NCBI GenBank assembly: GCA_009780015.1
Contig: WRAW01000007.1
Coordinates: 1-54,637, forward strand
Direction of reading: 5' to 3'
DNA: 54,637 bases
From: Defluviitaleaceae bacterium
Lineage (GTDB): Bacteria > Bacillota > Clostridia > Lachnospirales > WRAA01
Shown: in pieces, positions 26,359 to 35,756 of the stretch
Position numbering within the stretch: the stretch's first letter is position 1
Layout of the letters: every line of letters begins with the position of its first letter
Translations under genes and position numbers: made by a program
Notes under the pieces: generated by a model
Database searches by the model: none
The model's input: the letters and a program-made list of their open reading frames with translations, nothing else
Told to the model about the DNA's origin: nothing

Positions 26359-27141
26359 GTGGATATCGGCAGTATTCTGGGCCTGGTGCTGGGTCTTGTG
26401 TTTATTGTACTTTCTATACTGATAAGCGCGAACTTTGATGTTCTCGCAGTACTGCGCTTTGTAGACGCTCCATCCGTAATGATTGTTATAGGCGGGTCAA
26501 TGTGTTCGTTGATGATCGGCTACCCAATGCAGAGGATAATTTCCGGCTTAAAGGCGCTGAAAAAGGTATTCAGTCCCCCTGATCTTGATCCCTCCGAGGC
26601 TATTACCAACATCATCAATCTTGCTAATTTGGCAAGAAAAGAGGGTATACTAGCGTTGGAAGAAACTGCCCGGAATATGGAAGATAAGTTTCTGCAAAAG
26701 GGTATAATGCTGATTGTAGACGGTACAGACCCGGAGCTTACACGTAATATATTGGAGACGGAGCTTTCATACCTTGAGATGCGACACGCGTCTTCTCGCA
26801 GCGTCTGGGATATGGCGGCCGCGCTTTCGCCAGCATGGGGCATGGTCGGTACGGTTGTCGGTCTGGTTAACATGCTGCACAACATGGATGACCCGAACGC
26901 CGTTGGCCCCGCCATGGCCGTCGCTCTTATAACGACGATGTACGGTTCGCTTATGGCGAACTGGGTGTCCATACCCTTCGCCAACAAGCTAAAGATGCTT
27001 GGCGGAGACGAAGTGCTTATGAAATCGGTGCTGATCGAAGGAATGCTTTCGATACAGGCCGGAGAAAACCCAAGAATTATCGAAGAGAAGCTGAAATCGT
27101 TCCTTTCGCCGGCTATGCGCCAAGACAAGGAAGAGGGGTGA
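26359..27141 (+). CDS. motA: Flagellar motor stator protein MotA
   Basis: 260 residues; four hydrophobic segments, beginning GSILGLVLGLVFIVLSIL and including SPAWGMVGTVVGLVNML, with a cytoplasmic loop between segments 2 and 3 that contacts FliG. Forms the proton or sodium channel with MotB. GTG start 26359 after GGGGGG. Confidence 0.96.
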   Translation: MDIGSILGLVLGLVFIVLSILISANFDVLAVLRFVDAPSVMIVIGGSMCSLMIGYPMQRIISGLKALKKVFSPPDLDPSEAITNIINLANLARKEGILALEETARNMEDKFLQKGIMLIVDGTDPELTRNILETELSYLEMRHASSRSVWDMAAALSPAWGMVGTVVGLVNMLHNMDDPNAVGPAMAVALITTMYGSLMANWVSIPFANKLKMLGGDEVLMKSVLIEGMLSIQAGENPRIIEEKLKSFLSPAMRQDKEEG

Positions 27142-27147
27142 TGAACA

Positions 27148-27954
27148 ATGGCACAACGGAAAAAGCCCGAAGATTCCAAACGCGGTACCGCGCCTGACTA
27201 TCTTGCGTCCTTCGCCGACCTGGTAACGCTGTTGTTTGCCTTCTTCGTGCTGCTGTTCGCCATGTCAAGCATCGACGAAGAGAGATTCAATGCCATGGCG
27301 GCCGCGTTTTCCGCCATGACCTTTGTTCAGACCACAGGCACTGCGCCCGAAGTTTTCGACCTGTACGGGAATGGCATAATGCACATGCCGACTATCTCGG
27401 AAGTGCGCAACGCAAATTCCAATCAGCGCGCGACCGGCGATATCGACGATGACCGGGCTCTGCGCGCCGCGGAAGAACTTGAACGCATGGAGGCGGAGTT
27501 CAGAACCTATTTCGCGCAGAATAACCTCACCGAAGACCAGGTCAGGGTGGAAATACAGGGCATCCATGTGGTGCTTACGTTCCCCGACAATGTGTTGTTC
27601 GCAAGCGGGCGGGCGGATCTCAACCCTCAGGCAATGGATATTCTGAGCATTGTGGCCGACGCGCTCCTGATGTTCCCCGACAACGAGATAGAGATAGAGG
27701 GGCACACCGACACAGACCCCATTAATACTCCTCAGTTCCCCAACAACTGGTTCCTGTCGGCGGCGCGTGCGCTGAGGGTAAACGAATATCTGGTGTACCA
27801 GCGCGGTTTCAACCCTACACGGCAAATTGCGATAGGGCGCGGTGAATACATCCCCGTCGCCACCAACGAAACGGAAGAAGGCAAGGCGCAAAACCGCCGT
27901 GTCGAGATCAGGGTCAGAAGTGTTGAATATTCACTGCAAAACCAGACGATTTAG
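27148..27954 (+). CDS. motB: Flagellar motor stator protein MotB
   Basis: 268 residues: transmembrane helix with the ion-binding Asp (SFADLVTLLFAFFVLLFAM), a linker, and an OmpA-like peptidoglycan-binding domain (EIEGHTDTDPINTPQFPNNW...LSAARALRV). Anchors the stator to the wall. Six bp after motA. Confidence 0.96.
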   Translation: MAQRKKPEDSKRGTAPDYLASFADLVTLLFAFFVLLFAMSSIDEERFNAMAAAFSAMTFVQTTGTAPEVFDLYGNGIMHMPTISEVRNANSNQRATGDIDDDRALRAAEELERMEAEFRTYFAQNNLTEDQVRVEIQGIHVVLTFPDNVLFASGRADLNPQAMDILSIVADALLMFPDNEIEIEGHTDTDPINTPQFPNNWFLSAARALRVNEYLVYQRGFNPTRQIAIGRGEYIPVATNETEEGKAQNRRVEIRVRSVEYSLQNQTI

Positions 27955-28007
27955 ATATTAAACTAGGTAAAATCAAACCCCCTCTGGAACTGAAAGGAGC
28001 GATTGAT

Positions 28008-28505
28008 TTGGAAGAGAGTACCGGCAGCAACAAGAATAAATTACTGATGATCGTGATAATTGCGCTACTTGTAGTATTGCTTGCCGCAATGGTCTTTGTC
28101 ACCATCATGGTGCTAGGAATAGCAGGAGGGCAAGATCAGCAAGAAGGACAATTTGTCGTACCCGATCTCAGACTTGACCAGCAGGAATCAATAGAGCTTT
28201 CGGGTCCAATCGCTACCAATATACGTGGCGAGACAGGTGGATCGCACGTCTTTAGCGCAAACTTTGTCGTGTTGGTCGATAACACACAGGGAAATACCAG
28301 TGCGGCTCTTATAGAACTGGTAAGCGCGTCCGACAGTATCGTGCGTGGCGTTGCGCTTCACGTAGTCAGGGGCAGAACTTTTGAAGAGCTGTCTCATCCC
28401 GATGCGATGTCTATTCTTGAACAGGAGATTCTCGACCAGCTTAGGCACGAGTTTGGCTCCAGCCTGATTCACCGAGTTATGATTACGAACTGGTTCGTGG
28501 ATTAA
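28008..28505 (+). CDS. fliL: Flagellar basal body-associated protein FliL
   Basis: 165 residues with one N-terminal transmembrane helix (LLMIVIIALLVVLLAAMVFV) and the FliL C-terminal domain ending LIHRVMITNWFVD. It stabilises stator units. Start TTG 28008, 8-9 bp after AAAGGAG. Confidence 0.9.
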   Translation: MEESTGSNKNKLLMIVIIALLVVLLAAMVFVTIMVLGIAGGQDQQEGQFVVPDLRLDQQESIELSGPIATNIRGETGGSHVFSANFVVLVDNTQGNTSAALIELVSASDSIVRGVALHVVRGRTFEELSHPDAMSILEQEILDQLRHEFGSSLIHRVMITNWFVD

Positions 28506-28525
28506 CTAACAAGAGGTGCAGAATA

Positions 28526-29512
28526 ATGAGTGACATTTTATCCCAATCGGAAATAGACGCGCTGCTAAAGGCGCTGAATTCCGGCGACGAAGAAGTATTG
28601 AAGGTCAATAACGAGGTCGTTAAGGAAGCCCGGAACTATAACTTTTCGCGCCCTTCAAAGTTTAATAAGGAGCAGCTCCGCACCCTTGAAATCATTTATG
28701 AAAATTATTCAAGGATTCTTTCGTCGTTCTTTACGGGCTACATGCGCACACACAGCGTTGTGGAAGTCGCAAACGCCGAGCAAATGACCTACAACGAATT
28801 CAACAACTCGCTGGTAAATCCTGTTGTTCTTGGGATCATAGATTTTTCGCCCCTTAAAGGGTCGATAATACTTGAAATGTCATCAAATTTAGGTTATTCT
28901 ATTATAGAAAGAATCTTGGGCGGCATTGGTCTTGGTATGAAGGTTGTGCGCGACTTTTCAGAAATTGAAAAGATACTTCTGAGCCGCGTCCTATCCAACA
29001 TGATCGCGCGCTTGCCGGAACCATGGGAAAACGTGCTGCAATTGAAACCAAGGCTCGACAAGATTGAGACAAACTCGCAGTTCGCCCAGATATTCGGGCC
29101 GAATGAGATGATTGCCCTTGTAACCCTGCGTGTAAAGGTTGGCAGTACGGAAGGCATGATTAACTTCTGCCTGCCTCACCTCGTCATAAGCCCGATTATG
29201 GACAGGCTGTACACAAAGTTCTGGTTTGAACAGATAGTTCAGGCCGACGACAGCGACGTCCACCGCGAAGAGCTGGAAGGGCAGATAAACAAGGCCGTAG
29301 TTCCGATAACCGCCGTTGTGGGTAAGAGCAATATCACGGTCAACGAGTTTGTAAACCTGCAAGTGGGCGATATTATACCACTGGACTCCTACGTCACTTC
29401 TGATCTAAACATATACGTGGGGAACCTTCTGAAATTCTACGCAAGGCCAGGGACAAAACGCGGCAAGAATGCTTTCCAAATAACATCCCACATAAGTAAG
29501 GAGGAGGAGTAA
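28526..29512 (+). CDS. fliM: Flagellar motor switch protein FliM
   Basis: 328 residues: N-terminal CheY-P-binding peptide (ILSQSEIDALLKAL), CheC-like middle domain (MERILGGIGLG region), and a C-terminal SpoA domain (INKAVVPITAVVGKSNITVN). Part of the C ring. ATG follows AAGAGG. Confidence 0.97.
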   Translation: MSDILSQSEIDALLKALNSGDEEVLKVNNEVVKEARNYNFSRPSKFNKEQLRTLEIIYENYSRILSSFFTGYMRTHSVVEVANAEQMTYNEFNNSLVNPVVLGIIDFSPLKGSIILEMSSNLGYSIIERILGGIGLGMKVVRDFSEIEKILLSRVLSNMIARLPEPWENVLQLKPRLDKIETNSQFAQIFGPNEMIALVTLRVKVGSTEGMINFCLPHLVISPIMDRLYTKFWFEQIVQADDSDVHREELEGQINKAVVPITAVVGKSNITVNEFVNLQVGDIIPLDSYVTSDLNIYVGNLLKFYARPGTKRGKNAFQITSHISKEEE

Positions 29513-29516
29513 CAGC

Positions 29517-30755
29517 ATGGGAGAAATGCTCTCGCAGGAAGAAATTAACGCATTGTTAAACGGCTCGCCTCCTGAAGATGATCTTGAGGGTTCGGCAGCA
29601 GAAGATTCCGGCAAGAACAAAGGCACAGGCTTTGACACTGAAAACATCGCCGAAAGCGAAACCCATTCGGCTATGCTAACCCCGGAGCAGAAAGACATTC
29701 TGGGTGAGTTTGGAAACATAAGCATGGGTACGGCGGCAACAACAATGTCTACTCTGCTTAGCAACAAGGTAGACATTGATACGCCAAGCGTAAAGATAAT
29801 GACGTGGGAAGAGCTCAAGTCGCGCTATCAGCGGCCCTTTGTCGGAATTAGAGTAGACTACAAGGTAGGGCTTCGCGGCTCTAACATAATGGCTCTGCAG
29901 ATGCACGACGTAAAGATCATCTCCAACCTGATGATGGGCGGAGACGGCAATGTCAGCGGCGACGATGAAATTAACGAAATAGACCTTAGCGCTATTGGCG
30001 AAGCAATGAATCAAATGGTCGGGTCGTCGTCCACATCTGTATCGGCGATGATTAAGACAAAGATAGATATTGATACGCCGAAAGCGTTCGTTATTGATTT
30101 CTCTGACGAGGAATTCTTTGAGACGGTTGACTTTCGATTCGATGAAGTGGTTGTATGCGTATACTTTAATATGAAGATCGGCGACATCATCGACAGCCAG
30201 ATAATGCAAGTAATGAACCTCGACCTTGCGAAAGATGTTATCGAAATGTTTAAGAGCTCGTTTAGCCCTACACCGGCAGCCGCGCCGCCGCCGGCCGTAG
30301 CCCCAAGTCCCGCCGCCGCTCCGGCGCAGTACGCGCAGCCGGAACCATATCCGCCACATCCAGCGGCACCTATGCAAGTGGGAGGTCATCAACCTATGCA
30401 AGGTCAACCTATGCCAGTTCAATATTCGCAGCCTTTTCCGCCTATGCCGACAAATGTTTCGCCGGCGCACTTCCAGAATTTTGATGTTCAATCTGTTATC
30501 CAGCAGAAGGAAAATATTGGGATCATTATGGATGTGCCGCTCGAAGTTACCGTCGAGCTGGGCAGAACCAGGAAGAAGATAAAGGAAATATTAGAATTTT
30601 CGCCGGGTACAATTGTCGAGCTGGATAAGCTGGCCGGTGAACCTATAGATGTATTGGTGAACGGAAAGTTTGTCGCCAAAGGTGAGGTAGTGGTTATTGA
30701 CGAGAAGTTTGGCATACGTATAACCGATATCATTAGTCCTGAAAACAGGATATAA
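29517..30755 (+). CDS. fliY: Flagellar motor switch phosphatase FliY
   Basis: 412 residues: N-terminal MLSQEEINALLNG like FliM, a CheC/FliY phosphatase region with two ELSAIGE-type helices (DILGEFGNISMGTAA, IGEAMNQMVGSSS), a proline-rich linker of about 70 residues, and a C-terminal FliN/SpoA domain (PLEVTVELGRTRKKIKEIL). It is both FliN equivalent and CheY-P phosphatase. No separate fliN is present. Confidence 0.95.
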   Translation: MGEMLSQEEINALLNGSPPEDDLEGSAAEDSGKNKGTGFDTENIAESETHSAMLTPEQKDILGEFGNISMGTAATTMSTLLSNKVDIDTPSVKIMTWEELKSRYQRPFVGIRVDYKVGLRGSNIMALQMHDVKIISNLMMGGDGNVSGDDEINEIDLSAIGEAMNQMVGSSSTSVSAMIKTKIDIDTPKAFVIDFSDEEFFETVDFRFDEVVVCVYFNMKIGDIIDSQIMQVMNLDLAKDVIEMFKSSFSPTPAAAPPPAVAPSPAAAPAQYAQPEPYPPHPAAPMQVGGHQPMQGQPMPVQYSQPFPPMPTNVSPAHFQNFDVQSVIQQKENIGIIMDVPLEVTVELGRTRKKIKEILEFSPGTIVELDKLAGEPIDVLVNGKFVAKGEVVVIDEKFGIRITDIISPENRI

Positions 30756-30783
30756 ATATATAGTGATTTGAGGAGTGTTCTTA

Positions 30784-31149
30784 ATGGCTGATAAAACTAT
30801 ACTGCTGGTTGACGATGCCGCATTCATGCGCATGATGCTTAAAGACATACTGACGAAAAACGGATACAACGTTGTTGGCGAAGCTGAAAACGGAGTAAAG
30901 GCAATTGAAAAATACAAGGAACTCAAGCCCGGCCTTGTCATACTTGATATTACAATGCCTGAAATGGATGGTATCCAAGCCGCTAAGGGCATAAAGGCTG
31001 CGGACGCCAACGCGCTGATTGTGATGTGCTCGGCCATGGGACAGCAGGCGATGGTTATCGAGTCGATACAAGCAGGAGCGCGCGACTTTATTGTTAAGCC
31101 GTTCCAACCTGACCGTGTGCTGGAGGCCGTGCAGAAAGTAATTGGCTAA
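30784..31149 (+). CDS. cheY: Chemotaxis response regulator CheY
   Basis: 121-residue single receiver domain: acidic pair (VDDAAFMRM), phospho-acceptor Asp in GLVILDITMPEMDG, and the conserved Lys in FIVKPFQPDRV. It binds FliM when phosphorylated. ATG 30784 is 8 bp after GAGGAG; the track's 30775 start is too near. Confidence 0.95.
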   Translation: MADKTILLVDDAAFMRMMLKDILTKNGYNVVGEAENGVKAIEKYKELKPGLVILDITMPEMDGIQAAKGIKAADANALIVMCSAMGQQAMVIESIQAGARDFIVKPFQPDRVLEAVQKVIG

Positions 31150-31150
31150 C

Positions 31151-31573
31151 ATGTATCCTTGGATTATACCCATTGTCTTTACGCCGCAAGACCTAACACC
31201 GCTGGCTATGTTAGGTCAAGTGGTCTGGTTTGTGTTGGTATTTGCGTTTGTGATCGTGCTGGCGTTTGTGTTTACAAGATGGATCGCCGGTGCGAGATAT
31301 AAGCGAGACTCGACAGGCAATTTGCAGGTAGTTGAGTCGATTGCTGTAGGTCAGCAAGTGTACTTGCAGCTTGTTCGCGCGGGTGGCAAGTATATTGTTA
31401 TTGGAGTTACGCGCGGGAATGTAACATATGTGTGCGAACTGCCCCCGGATGAGGTAAAGCTGCCTGACCATAAAGTGATGGGTGACGGTGTTGTGGCCGA
31501 ACGTTTTGAAAAATATCTCAAATCGTATTTGCCAAGACGATCTGGCAGTGAAGATGGCAGTGGCAAGCACTAA
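31151..31573 (+). CDS. fliO: Flagellar export protein FliO (FliZ-like)
   Basis: 140 residues: one transmembrane helix (LGQVVWFVLVFAFVIVLAFVF) and the cytoplasmic FliO domain (QVVESIAVGQQVYLQLVRAG). It helps assemble the FliP pore. The frame could also start at TTG 31142, overlapping cheY. The stop TAA (31571-31573) is the left target duplication of element A5. Confidence 0.85.
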   Translation: MYPWIIPIVFTPQDLTPLAMLGQVVWFVLVFAFVIVLAFVFTRWIAGARYKRDSTGNLQVVESIAVGQQVYLQLVRAGGKYIVIGVTRGNVTYVCELPPDEVKLPDHKVMGDGVVAERFEKYLKSYLPRRSGSEDGSGKH

Positions 31574-31669
31574 GAACCTGTAATCAACTCCCGGAATGCC
31601 TAAATTGGCGGGTTGGACAGCGGCGGAACTGATCGCCGGGACAGCGTTTCGGGAGTTGATTACAGGTTA
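31574..31669. repeat. Short palindromic element A5 at the fliO stop
   Basis: 96 bp with ends GAACCTGTAATCAACTCCCG / CGGGAGTTGATTACAGGTT. Left flank is the fliO stop TAA; right flank is TAG (one change). The whole can fold as a hairpin; the interior shows only a short part of the core. Confidence 0.85.
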
Positions 31670-31708
31670 TAGGTTACAACAGAGGTTAATGAATGAAGGA
31701 ACAGTGAT

Positions 31709-32455
31709 ATGATGGGCACTTTTTCGTGGAAATTTAGCGTAGTCATACTTCTTTTTTTTGGAACGACTCATGCTCTTGGGGCGGATGTCGGCGCTATAGA
31801 ACTTACAATGACAACGCTAGACAATCCCGACCAGGTTGTGCCCACCCTGCAAATTTTCTTGATGCTCACGCTGATAGGGATTGCGCCGTTTCTTCTGCTC
31901 ATGCTTACTTCGTTTACGCGTATTATTGTGTCGCTCAGTTTTATACGTTCGGCGCTAGGTACGCAGCAGATGCCTCCAAATCAGGTGCTAATTGGAATGG
32001 CACTATTTTTAACGTTGTTCATAATGGGGCCAATCTTTACACAGATTAACGAAACGGCCGTCCGGCCATTTGGCGAAGGCTTGATAAATCAAGAGGAAGC
32101 TATCGATACGGCTATGGTTCCGCTGCGTGAATTCATGTGGCGTCAAGTTGAGCCGCGCGATATTGAGTTGTTTATCCGACTGTCCGGGGAGACGTTTGAA
32201 ACGTTTGAGGACGTTCCCGACCGGGTATTGATCCCGGCCTTTATGCTTGGCGAGATTACAAAGGGATTCAGAATCGGATTCCTGATATTCATGCCGTTTA
32301 TCGTTATAGACATGATTGTCGCCTCGGTACTGATGGCAATGGGCATGATGATGCTTCCCCCCGCGATGATATCCCTGCCGTTCAAGGTTTTATTGTTTGT
32401 AATGGTTGACGGATGGTCGCTGGTGCTGGAGGGCGTAATAATGACATTCCGATAG
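31709..32455 (+). CDS. fliP: Flagellar export gate protein FliP
   Basis: 248 residues: N-terminal signal-like helix, then FliP signatures LLMLTSFTRIIVSLSFIRSALGTQ and IPAFMLGEITKGFRIGFLIFMPF, and C-terminal PFKVLLFVMVDGW. Forms the export pore with FliQ and FliR. Confidence 0.96.
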   Translation: MMGTFSWKFSVVILLFFGTTHALGADVGAIELTMTTLDNPDQVVPTLQIFLMLTLIGIAPFLLLMLTSFTRIIVSLSFIRSALGTQQMPPNQVLIGMALFLTLFIMGPIFTQINETAVRPFGEGLINQEEAIDTAMVPLREFMWRQVEPRDIELFIRLSGETFETFEDVPDRVLIPAFMLGEITKGFRIGFLIFMPFIVIDMIVASVLMAMGMMMLPPAMISLPFKVLLFVMVDGWSLVLEGVIMTFR

Positions 32456-32467
32456 CGGCGGGAATAA

Positions 32468-32539
32468 GGATCTGTATTCATGGATGGGGACGAAAAATCG
32501 CCTCGCTAATACACCATCCCCACCTATGAATATAGGTTC
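32468..32539. repeat. Minimal palindromic element A6 between fliP and fliQ
   Basis: 72 bp with ends GGATCTGTATTCATGGATGGGG / CCCCACCTATGAATATAGGTTC, preceded by TAA and followed by TAT. Its interior keeps only CGAAAAATCGCCTCG, a fragment of the shared core. Nearly the whole element is inverted repeat. Confidence 0.75.
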
Positions 32540-32580
32540 TATGTTCTGTAAGACTGAGAATTGACTGGCAGGTGATTTGA

Positions 32581-32862
32581 TTGAACGAAGATATGATCCT
32601 CACGATTGTGCAGCGTTCGCTGTTTACCATCATATTAGTCGCCGGGCCGGTGCTCATTGTGGGGCTTACGGTGGGCGTACTTGTGAGCATATTCCAGACG
32701 ATGACGTCGATCCAAGAGCCGACTATGTCGTTCGTGCCGAAAATTGTAGCGGTCTTGGCTTCGCTTATATTCTTTGGGCCATTTATGCTGGCAAACCTTA
32801 CATCGCTAGCAAGAGAGCTTTTTACGGAACTGCCGTACTACGTGATTCCTCTGGTGGATTAA
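32581..32862 (+). CDS. fliQ: Flagellar export protein FliQ
   Basis: 93 residues, two transmembrane helices (SLFTIILVAGPVLIVGLTVGVLV; KIVAVLASLIFFGPFMLANL) and the FQTMTSIQEPTMSFVPK loop typical of FliQ. Start TTG 32581 after AGGTGAT. Confidence 0.95.
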   Translation: MNEDMILTIVQRSLFTIILVAGPVLIVGLTVGVLVSIFQTMTSIQEPTMSFVPKIVAVLASLIFFGPFMLANLTSLARELFTELPYYVIPLVD

Positions 32863-32871
32863 GGGCTGCGT

Positions 32872-33687
32872 ATGACTACCGACATTCCTGAACTGGCCGC
32901 ATATGCTTTGGTGGGCTTCTTTAATAATTTTGATGTGCTGTTGCTGGTAATGGTCAGGATGCTGGCGTTTTTCATGTTGGTTCCGGTGCTTGCCGGAGCG
33001 ACCATTCCTACGATGCCCCGCGTGATGCTGGCGTTTGCCGTGTCGTACATGGTGTTTGCTACCGGCGTGGCTGGTGAGATATCCTATGTACCGAACGTGA
33101 CCGGTTATTTCAGCCTGATTTTAAGTGAGCTTTTGGCCGGATTGCTTATGGGCTTCATCGTATATATCGCGTTTGCGGTCATATACTTTGTCGGTCAGAT
33201 TGTCGATTATCAAATCGGTTTTATGATGGCCTCGCTCTTTGATCCCATATCGCAGATACAGGTTCCCGTTGTGGGTAACTTGCTGTTCTTTACCATGATG
33301 GCTCTGTTTGTGGTGTCGGGCGGGTTGTCGTCGCTGATAGCCGCGGTGATGCTAAGCTATGGGATCGCGCCTATCGGTGAGATATTCATACTTGAGAATA
33401 ATGTGCTGATGGTATACTGTCTCAGCCTGTTTTCGGCGTACTTCCTGCTGGGACTGCAGTTTGCGCTACCGATAACAGGCTCTATACTGCTTGTTGACGT
33501 TATGCTTGGTATACTTGTCAAGGCTGTGCCGCAGATGAACATATTCGTGGTAGGTATGCCGATAAAGACGTTTCTGGGCCTGAGCATAATGTGGTTTATA
33601 ACGCCTGTTTTCGCAACATATTATTATATAATATATGAACATGCCGCCGAAGCTTTGATGTCTGTGATTGGGGGGCTTACGCCGTGA
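32872..33687 (+). CDS. fliR: Flagellar export protein FliR
   Basis: 271 residues with about six hydrophobic segments and FliR hallmarks (RMLAFFMLVPVL, DYQIGFMMASLFDP, LPITGSILLVDVMLGILVKAVPQMNIFVVGMPIK). Part of the export gate. Overlaps flhB by 4 bp. Confidence 0.96.
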   Translation: MTTDIPELAAYALVGFFNNFDVLLLVMVRMLAFFMLVPVLAGATIPTMPRVMLAFAVSYMVFATGVAGEISYVPNVTGYFSLILSELLAGLLMGFIVYIAFAVIYFVGQIVDYQIGFMMASLFDPISQIQVPVVGNLLFFTMMALFVVSGGLSSLIAAVMLSYGIAPIGEIFILENNVLMVYCLSLFSAYFLLGLQFALPITGSILLVDVMLGILVKAVPQMNIFVVGMPIKTFLGLSIMWFITPVFATYYYIIYEHAAEALMSVIGGLTP

Positions 33688-34874
33688 CGCTGCTTGACGA
33701 ACGGGAATTGCGCGTCGCCTTCTCACGGGGAGACGGATGCCGGCTCCGCCTGAACTTGGCCTTCTTCGCCGACCAAGGCGAAAAAACAGAGGAAGCCACT
33801 CACAAGCGCAAGACCGACGCGCGCAGGAAGGGTCAGGTCGCCAACTCTCAGGAGATATCGACGGCATTTATGCTGTTGGGGGCCTTTTTTTCGCTTGGCC
33901 TGTTTGCGAGTTGGATCATAGGCAACATAACAACAGTGTTTCACATCGCGTATTCCAACCTTGCCATGGCCAATTACGTGTATACTAATGAATTTATGGT
34001 CGGATATCTTACGTTCATGTTCTCGCGCGTGATACTGACGGCGGCGCCGCTGCTGGCGGTCGCCCTGATGCTTGGACTCATTGCCAATCTTGTGCAGGTT
34101 GGCTGGCATCCTACGTTCGAGCCGCTGCGCCCCAAGCTTTCCAAGCTGAACCCGATCAACAATTTCAAGAACAAGTGGTTCAGCCTTCAAGTTCTCGTAA
34201 ATCTGTTCAAATCGCTGTTTAAGTTTGCGATAATCATTGCTATCCTGGTCAACCTGATGAGCAACGAAATCGGAATGCTGTTGATGATTCCTACCATGAG
34301 CTTTGAGGACTCTCTGCTGTATTTCGGGGGCATGATTGTTACGTTAGGCTTACAGGTGGGTGCGCTGTTCATATTCATAGCGATGGCGGATTTCGCGTAC
34401 ACGCGCTTCAAGCACAAGAAAGACCTGCGAATGTCCAAGTTCGAGGTCAAGCAGGAGCATAAGCAGCAAGAAGGCGATCCGCTGATAAAGGGGCGCATAC
34501 GCCAGAAAATGCGAGAAGCCTCCATGCGCCGTATGATGAAAGATCTACCGACCGCCGATGTTATAATCACAAACCCGACTCACTACGCGGTGGCGATAAA
34601 GTACGACAAGGAGAAATATGGCGACGCGCCCGTAGTCGTGGCTAAGGGCGTCGATTTTCTGGCCAAGCGCATAAAGGACATCGGTAAGGAGAATGGCGTA
34701 CAGATCGTGGAAAATGTACAGCTTGCCCGTGCCCTCTACCAGCAGGTGGAAGTGGGCAAGGCTATCCCGCCGGAGCTCTACCAGGCAGTTGCGGAAATAC
34801 TGGCTTTCGTGTACAGGATCAGGAATAACAGAAGATACTTCAGCAACGACGGAACCGTGTTAGCCAACACATAA
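33684..34874 (+). CDS. flhB: Flagellar export switch protein FlhB
   Basis: 396 residues: four transmembrane segments after EKTEEATHKRKTDARRKGQV, then the cytoplasmic domain with the autocleavage motif NPTH (VIITNPTHYAVAIKY). It switches export from rod/hook to filament substrates. GTG start overlaps fliR; ~20 residues precede the usual N-terminus. flhA does not follow. Confidence 0.96.
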   Translation: MTLLDERELRVAFSRGDGCRLRLNLAFFADQGEKTEEATHKRKTDARRKGQVANSQEISTAFMLLGAFFSLGLFASWIIGNITTVFHIAYSNLAMANYVYTNEFMVGYLTFMFSRVILTAAPLLAVALMLGLIANLVQVGWHPTFEPLRPKLSKLNPINNFKNKWFSLQVLVNLFKSLFKFAIIIAILVNLMSNEIGMLLMIPTMSFEDSLLYFGGMIVTLGLQVGALFIFIAMADFAYTRFKHKKDLRMSKFEVKQEHKQQEGDPLIKGRIRQKMREASMRRMMKDLPTADVIITNPTHYAVAIKYDKEKYGDAPVVVAKGVDFLAKRIKDIGKENGVQIVENVQLARALYQQVEVGKAIPPELYQAVAEILAFVYRIRNNRRYFSNDGTVLANT

Positions 34875-34895
34875 ACATTGACGAGGAGTGGGATA

Positions 34896-35654
34896 ATGCA
34901 GCTTGCGCCTACAAACACAAGGATAATAGTTACGGAAGATTACGACCAAATGAGCGCTAAATCCGCGCACATAATGGCCGACGAGATAAATTCGCGCCCC
35001 GACGGCGTGTTTGGCTTCGCGACGGGCCGGACGCCGGTTGGCATGTACAAAGAGCTTATCAGGATGAAGCAGGCCGGTGAAGTCAGTTTTTCCGGCGTTA
35101 CCGCGTTCAATCTGGACGAGTATCATCCCATCGCCAGGGAGAACCCCCAGAGCTACTACTACTTCATGAAGGACAATCTCTTCAATCACGTGGATATTGA
35201 CCACAATCGGGTAAACATTCCAAGCGGAGAATGTCACGACCCGGAAGCCGAGTGCACCGCATACGAAGCAAAGATAGCCGCCGCGGGGGGAATCGACCTG
35301 CAGCTAATCGGTATCGGCCTCAACGGGCACATTGGTTTCAACGAGCCGGCCGACTGCTTTACCAGAGCCACCAACTTCATAGAACTGACCGAAAGCACCA
35401 TCAAGGCCAACAGGCCGTTCTTCGTATACGAGAAGGATGTGCCGCGTCATGCCCTGACAATGGGCATACGCACGATTATGTCGTCGCGAAGGATACTCAT
35501 GATCGCAAACGGAGAAAACAAGGCGGATATAATTGAAAAGGTGCTGTTCGGAAGCATTACGCCCCGTGTACCCGCTTCCGTGCTGCAACTGCACCGCAAC
35601 GTCACAATTGTAATGGACAAACTCGCGGCCGCGAAAATCGCCCACAGGCTATAA
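34896..35654 (+). CDS. nagB: Glucosamine-6-phosphate deaminase
   Basis: 252 residues with NagB motifs: GFATGRTPVGMY (phosphate loop), FNLDEYHP (catalytic Asp), GIGLNGHIGFNEP (catalytic His). It converts GlcN-6-P to Fru-6-P and ammonia in amino-sugar catabolism. ATG 34896 follows GAGGAG. It lies 21 bp after flhB, so it may be co-transcribed with the fla operon, an unexpected partner; no nagA is adjacent. Confidence 0.95.
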   Translation: MQLAPTNTRIIVTEDYDQMSAKSAHIMADEINSRPDGVFGFATGRTPVGMYKELIRMKQAGEVSFSGVTAFNLDEYHPIARENPQSYYYFMKDNLFNHVDIDHNRVNIPSGECHDPEAECTAYEAKIAAAGGIDLQLIGIGLNGHIGFNEPADCFTRATNFIELTESTIKANRPFFVYEKDVPRHALTMGIRTIMSSRRILMIANGENKADIIEKVLFGSITPRVPASVLQLHRNVTIVMDKLAAAKIAHRL

Positions 35655-35713
35655 CCAGATTTTACTGATTTTATGTCAGAATTATTAACGCAAAAATGGG
35701 AAATATATTTCTG

Positions 35714-35750
35714 TATTGAATTAACAGTTCAATATTGACAAGGATTATAG
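35714..35750 (+). promoter_or_regulatory. Palindromic operator-like site over a possible promoter
   Basis: TATTGAA (35714-35720) is inverted as TTCAATA (35728-35734). It overlaps TTAACA (35721-35726), followed after 18 bp by TTATAG (35745-35750). No ORF follows on the plus strand before the terminator at 35859, so the product would be a short RNA. Confidence 0.45.
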
Positions 35751-35756
35751 CACAGA

